DNA from: Primulina eburnea
Taxonomy: Eukaryota; Streptophyta; Magnoliopsida; Lamiales; Gesneriaceae
DNA: 64,000 nucleotides
Direction of reading: 5' to 3'
NCBI RefSeq assembly: GCF_022965805.1
Contig: NC_133115.1
Coordinates: 36,943,321-37,007,320 of the forward strand
The position numbers were made by a program, and so were the translations under genes. Positions 63,370 to 64,000 of the stretch are shown here, piece after piece (the stretch's first letter is position 1; every line of letters starts with the position of its first letter). The notes below the pieces were generated by a model. That model was given only the letters and a program-made list of their open reading frames with translations. It was not told where the DNA came from and searched no databases.

Positions 63370-63530
63370 TCCACACACACTGACTCTGATACCAAATGTA
63401 ACGGCACAACTCACTTGTGATATTGTCTGCTTTGGTCTGAAACCTCACGAATTTAAAATATGTCACAAAGAGTTGTTATACACTTATTTAAATGTTAAGC
63501 ACCTCTCCTGTGATTTATGGGATTTCGCCG
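63370..63530 (-). mobile_element. LTR / primer-binding-site fragment
   Basis: On the minus strand the sequence GCCGTTACA|TTTGGTATCAGAGTCAG is an LTR end followed by an initiator-Met primer-binding site. The LTR part, on the plus strand TGTAACGGCACAACTCACTTGTGATATTG and onward, is a decayed copy of a widespread plant repeat. That repeat has the phrases GTGATATTGTC-GCTTTGG and CCTCACG--TTTAAAA. The partner LTR is not seen, so the element is truncated. Confidence 0.5.
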
Positions 63531-63702
63531 AATATATTTTTTCTGCTTTTGAGGATAAATTCTCCATTTGATCCTTTACTCATACTCATTCAATTAGGAC
63601 CAATCATTTTCTTCGGGAGGAGCTGAATGATCCAAAAACCGCTCCACAAGTCAACAATGCATATTATATTTGTAAAGTTAGCCATCTGAATCCAAACTCA
63701 AC

Positions 63703-63956
63703 CTGAATGAATTCAGTCGTGAACCGTTGTGCAGGCGGTGGAATATCTTCTGGAGTGAACTTGCAATTCCCATCGACACAGCAATTTGTACCGTACCTTA
63801 TCTCATCATATACGGTACTCCTTGCACTGATAGATAATGACGGCGCCTGGTACTCAAACCCTGTTTTTTGGCTGACTATCTGTCAACTGAGAAAGGAATC
63901 TCAGATGGTCAACTGCTCCTGAATCCAGTGGATTACCTTCGAGACGCCTTTTCTTG
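63703..63956 (-). pseudogene. Unidentified decayed coding segment
   Basis: The minus strand reads NKKRRLEGNPLDSGAVDHLR then FLSQLTDSQ. After a +1 shift at an A run near 63865 it continues KTGFEYQAPSLSISARSTVY and CCVDGNCKFTPEDIPPPAQR to TTEFIQ. A GT follows at 63702-63701 that could be a splice donor. The composition is protein-like over about 80 residues, and the break at an A run looks like a simple indel. I do not recognise the family. It may continue beyond the window, and it could equally be an exon of a live gene with a sequencing indel. Confidence 0.35.
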
Positions 63957-64000
63957 TTCAACAAATCAATGTTTTTATTTAATAATTGGTGTCTTTGTGC

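Overview
This is a plant nuclear genome window. The evidence is AT-rich intergenic DNA, many GT-AG introns, plastid transit peptides, a nuclear tRNA-Arg gene, and families found only in plants (JAZ, NCED, GA 2-oxidase, CYP710A, PR-10). The oxidosqualene cyclase resembles the asterid mixed-amyrin synthases, and two MITE copies look like a repeat I associate with Lamiales. I therefore infer an asterid eudicot, probably Lamiales; the species is not determined.

Layout. 0.6-6.5 kb: plastid KAS I and a plastid-type NAD(P)-binding protein (At2g34460-like). 6.9-8.5 kb: an intronless PR-10 gene head to head with a decayed intron-containing PR-10 pseudogene. 8.7 kb: tRNA-Arg(ACG). 9.9-11.1 kb: an unprocessed pseudogene of a plastid-type membrane protein. 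12.1-13.6 kb: CYP710A sterol C-22 desaturase. 15.6-19.3 kb: an 11-exon La-related protein 6. 20.2-22.9 kb: a DUF642 cell-wall protein. 28.5-29.7 kb: GA 2-oxidase. 33.7-37.6 kb: an intact 18-exon oxidosqualene cyclase. 37.8-42.6 kb: a repeat block with a 303-bp tandem duplication, a Helitron-like element and a complete 350-bp TRIM nested in it. 43.7-45.0 kb: an F-box/kelch protein. 49.4-51.1 kb: a young short LTR retrotransposon just upstream of an NCED gene (51.4-53.1 kb) that carries a one-base frameshift. 57.1-57.6 kb: a short JAZ7/8-type repressor. 59.4-60.9 kb: an LRR protein of the PII-2 type. 62-64 kb: a MITE, a LINE scrap, an LTR scrap and an unidentified decayed coding segment.

The genes are independent plant transcription units, not an operon. 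Several touch hormone metabolism or signalling (GA2ox for gibberellin, NCED for abscisic acid, JAZ for jasmonate), and two act on sterol or triterpene scaffolds (CYP710A, OSC). From memory of Arabidopsis locus numbers, the order DUF642-GA2ox-kelch-NCED-JAZ matches At1g29980-At1g30135. The At2g34460-like gene, CYP710A, DUF642 and JAZ match At2g34460-At2g34600, and KAS I and LARP6 match At5g46290 and At5g46250. The window looks like an unfractionated ancestral block into which the OSC and the transposons were inserted.

The most interesting items are the retained microsynteny with the added OSC, the frameshifted NCED beside a recent LTR insertion, the TRIM nested in a Helitron, and a tandem duplication carrying decoy splice sites inside KAS I.
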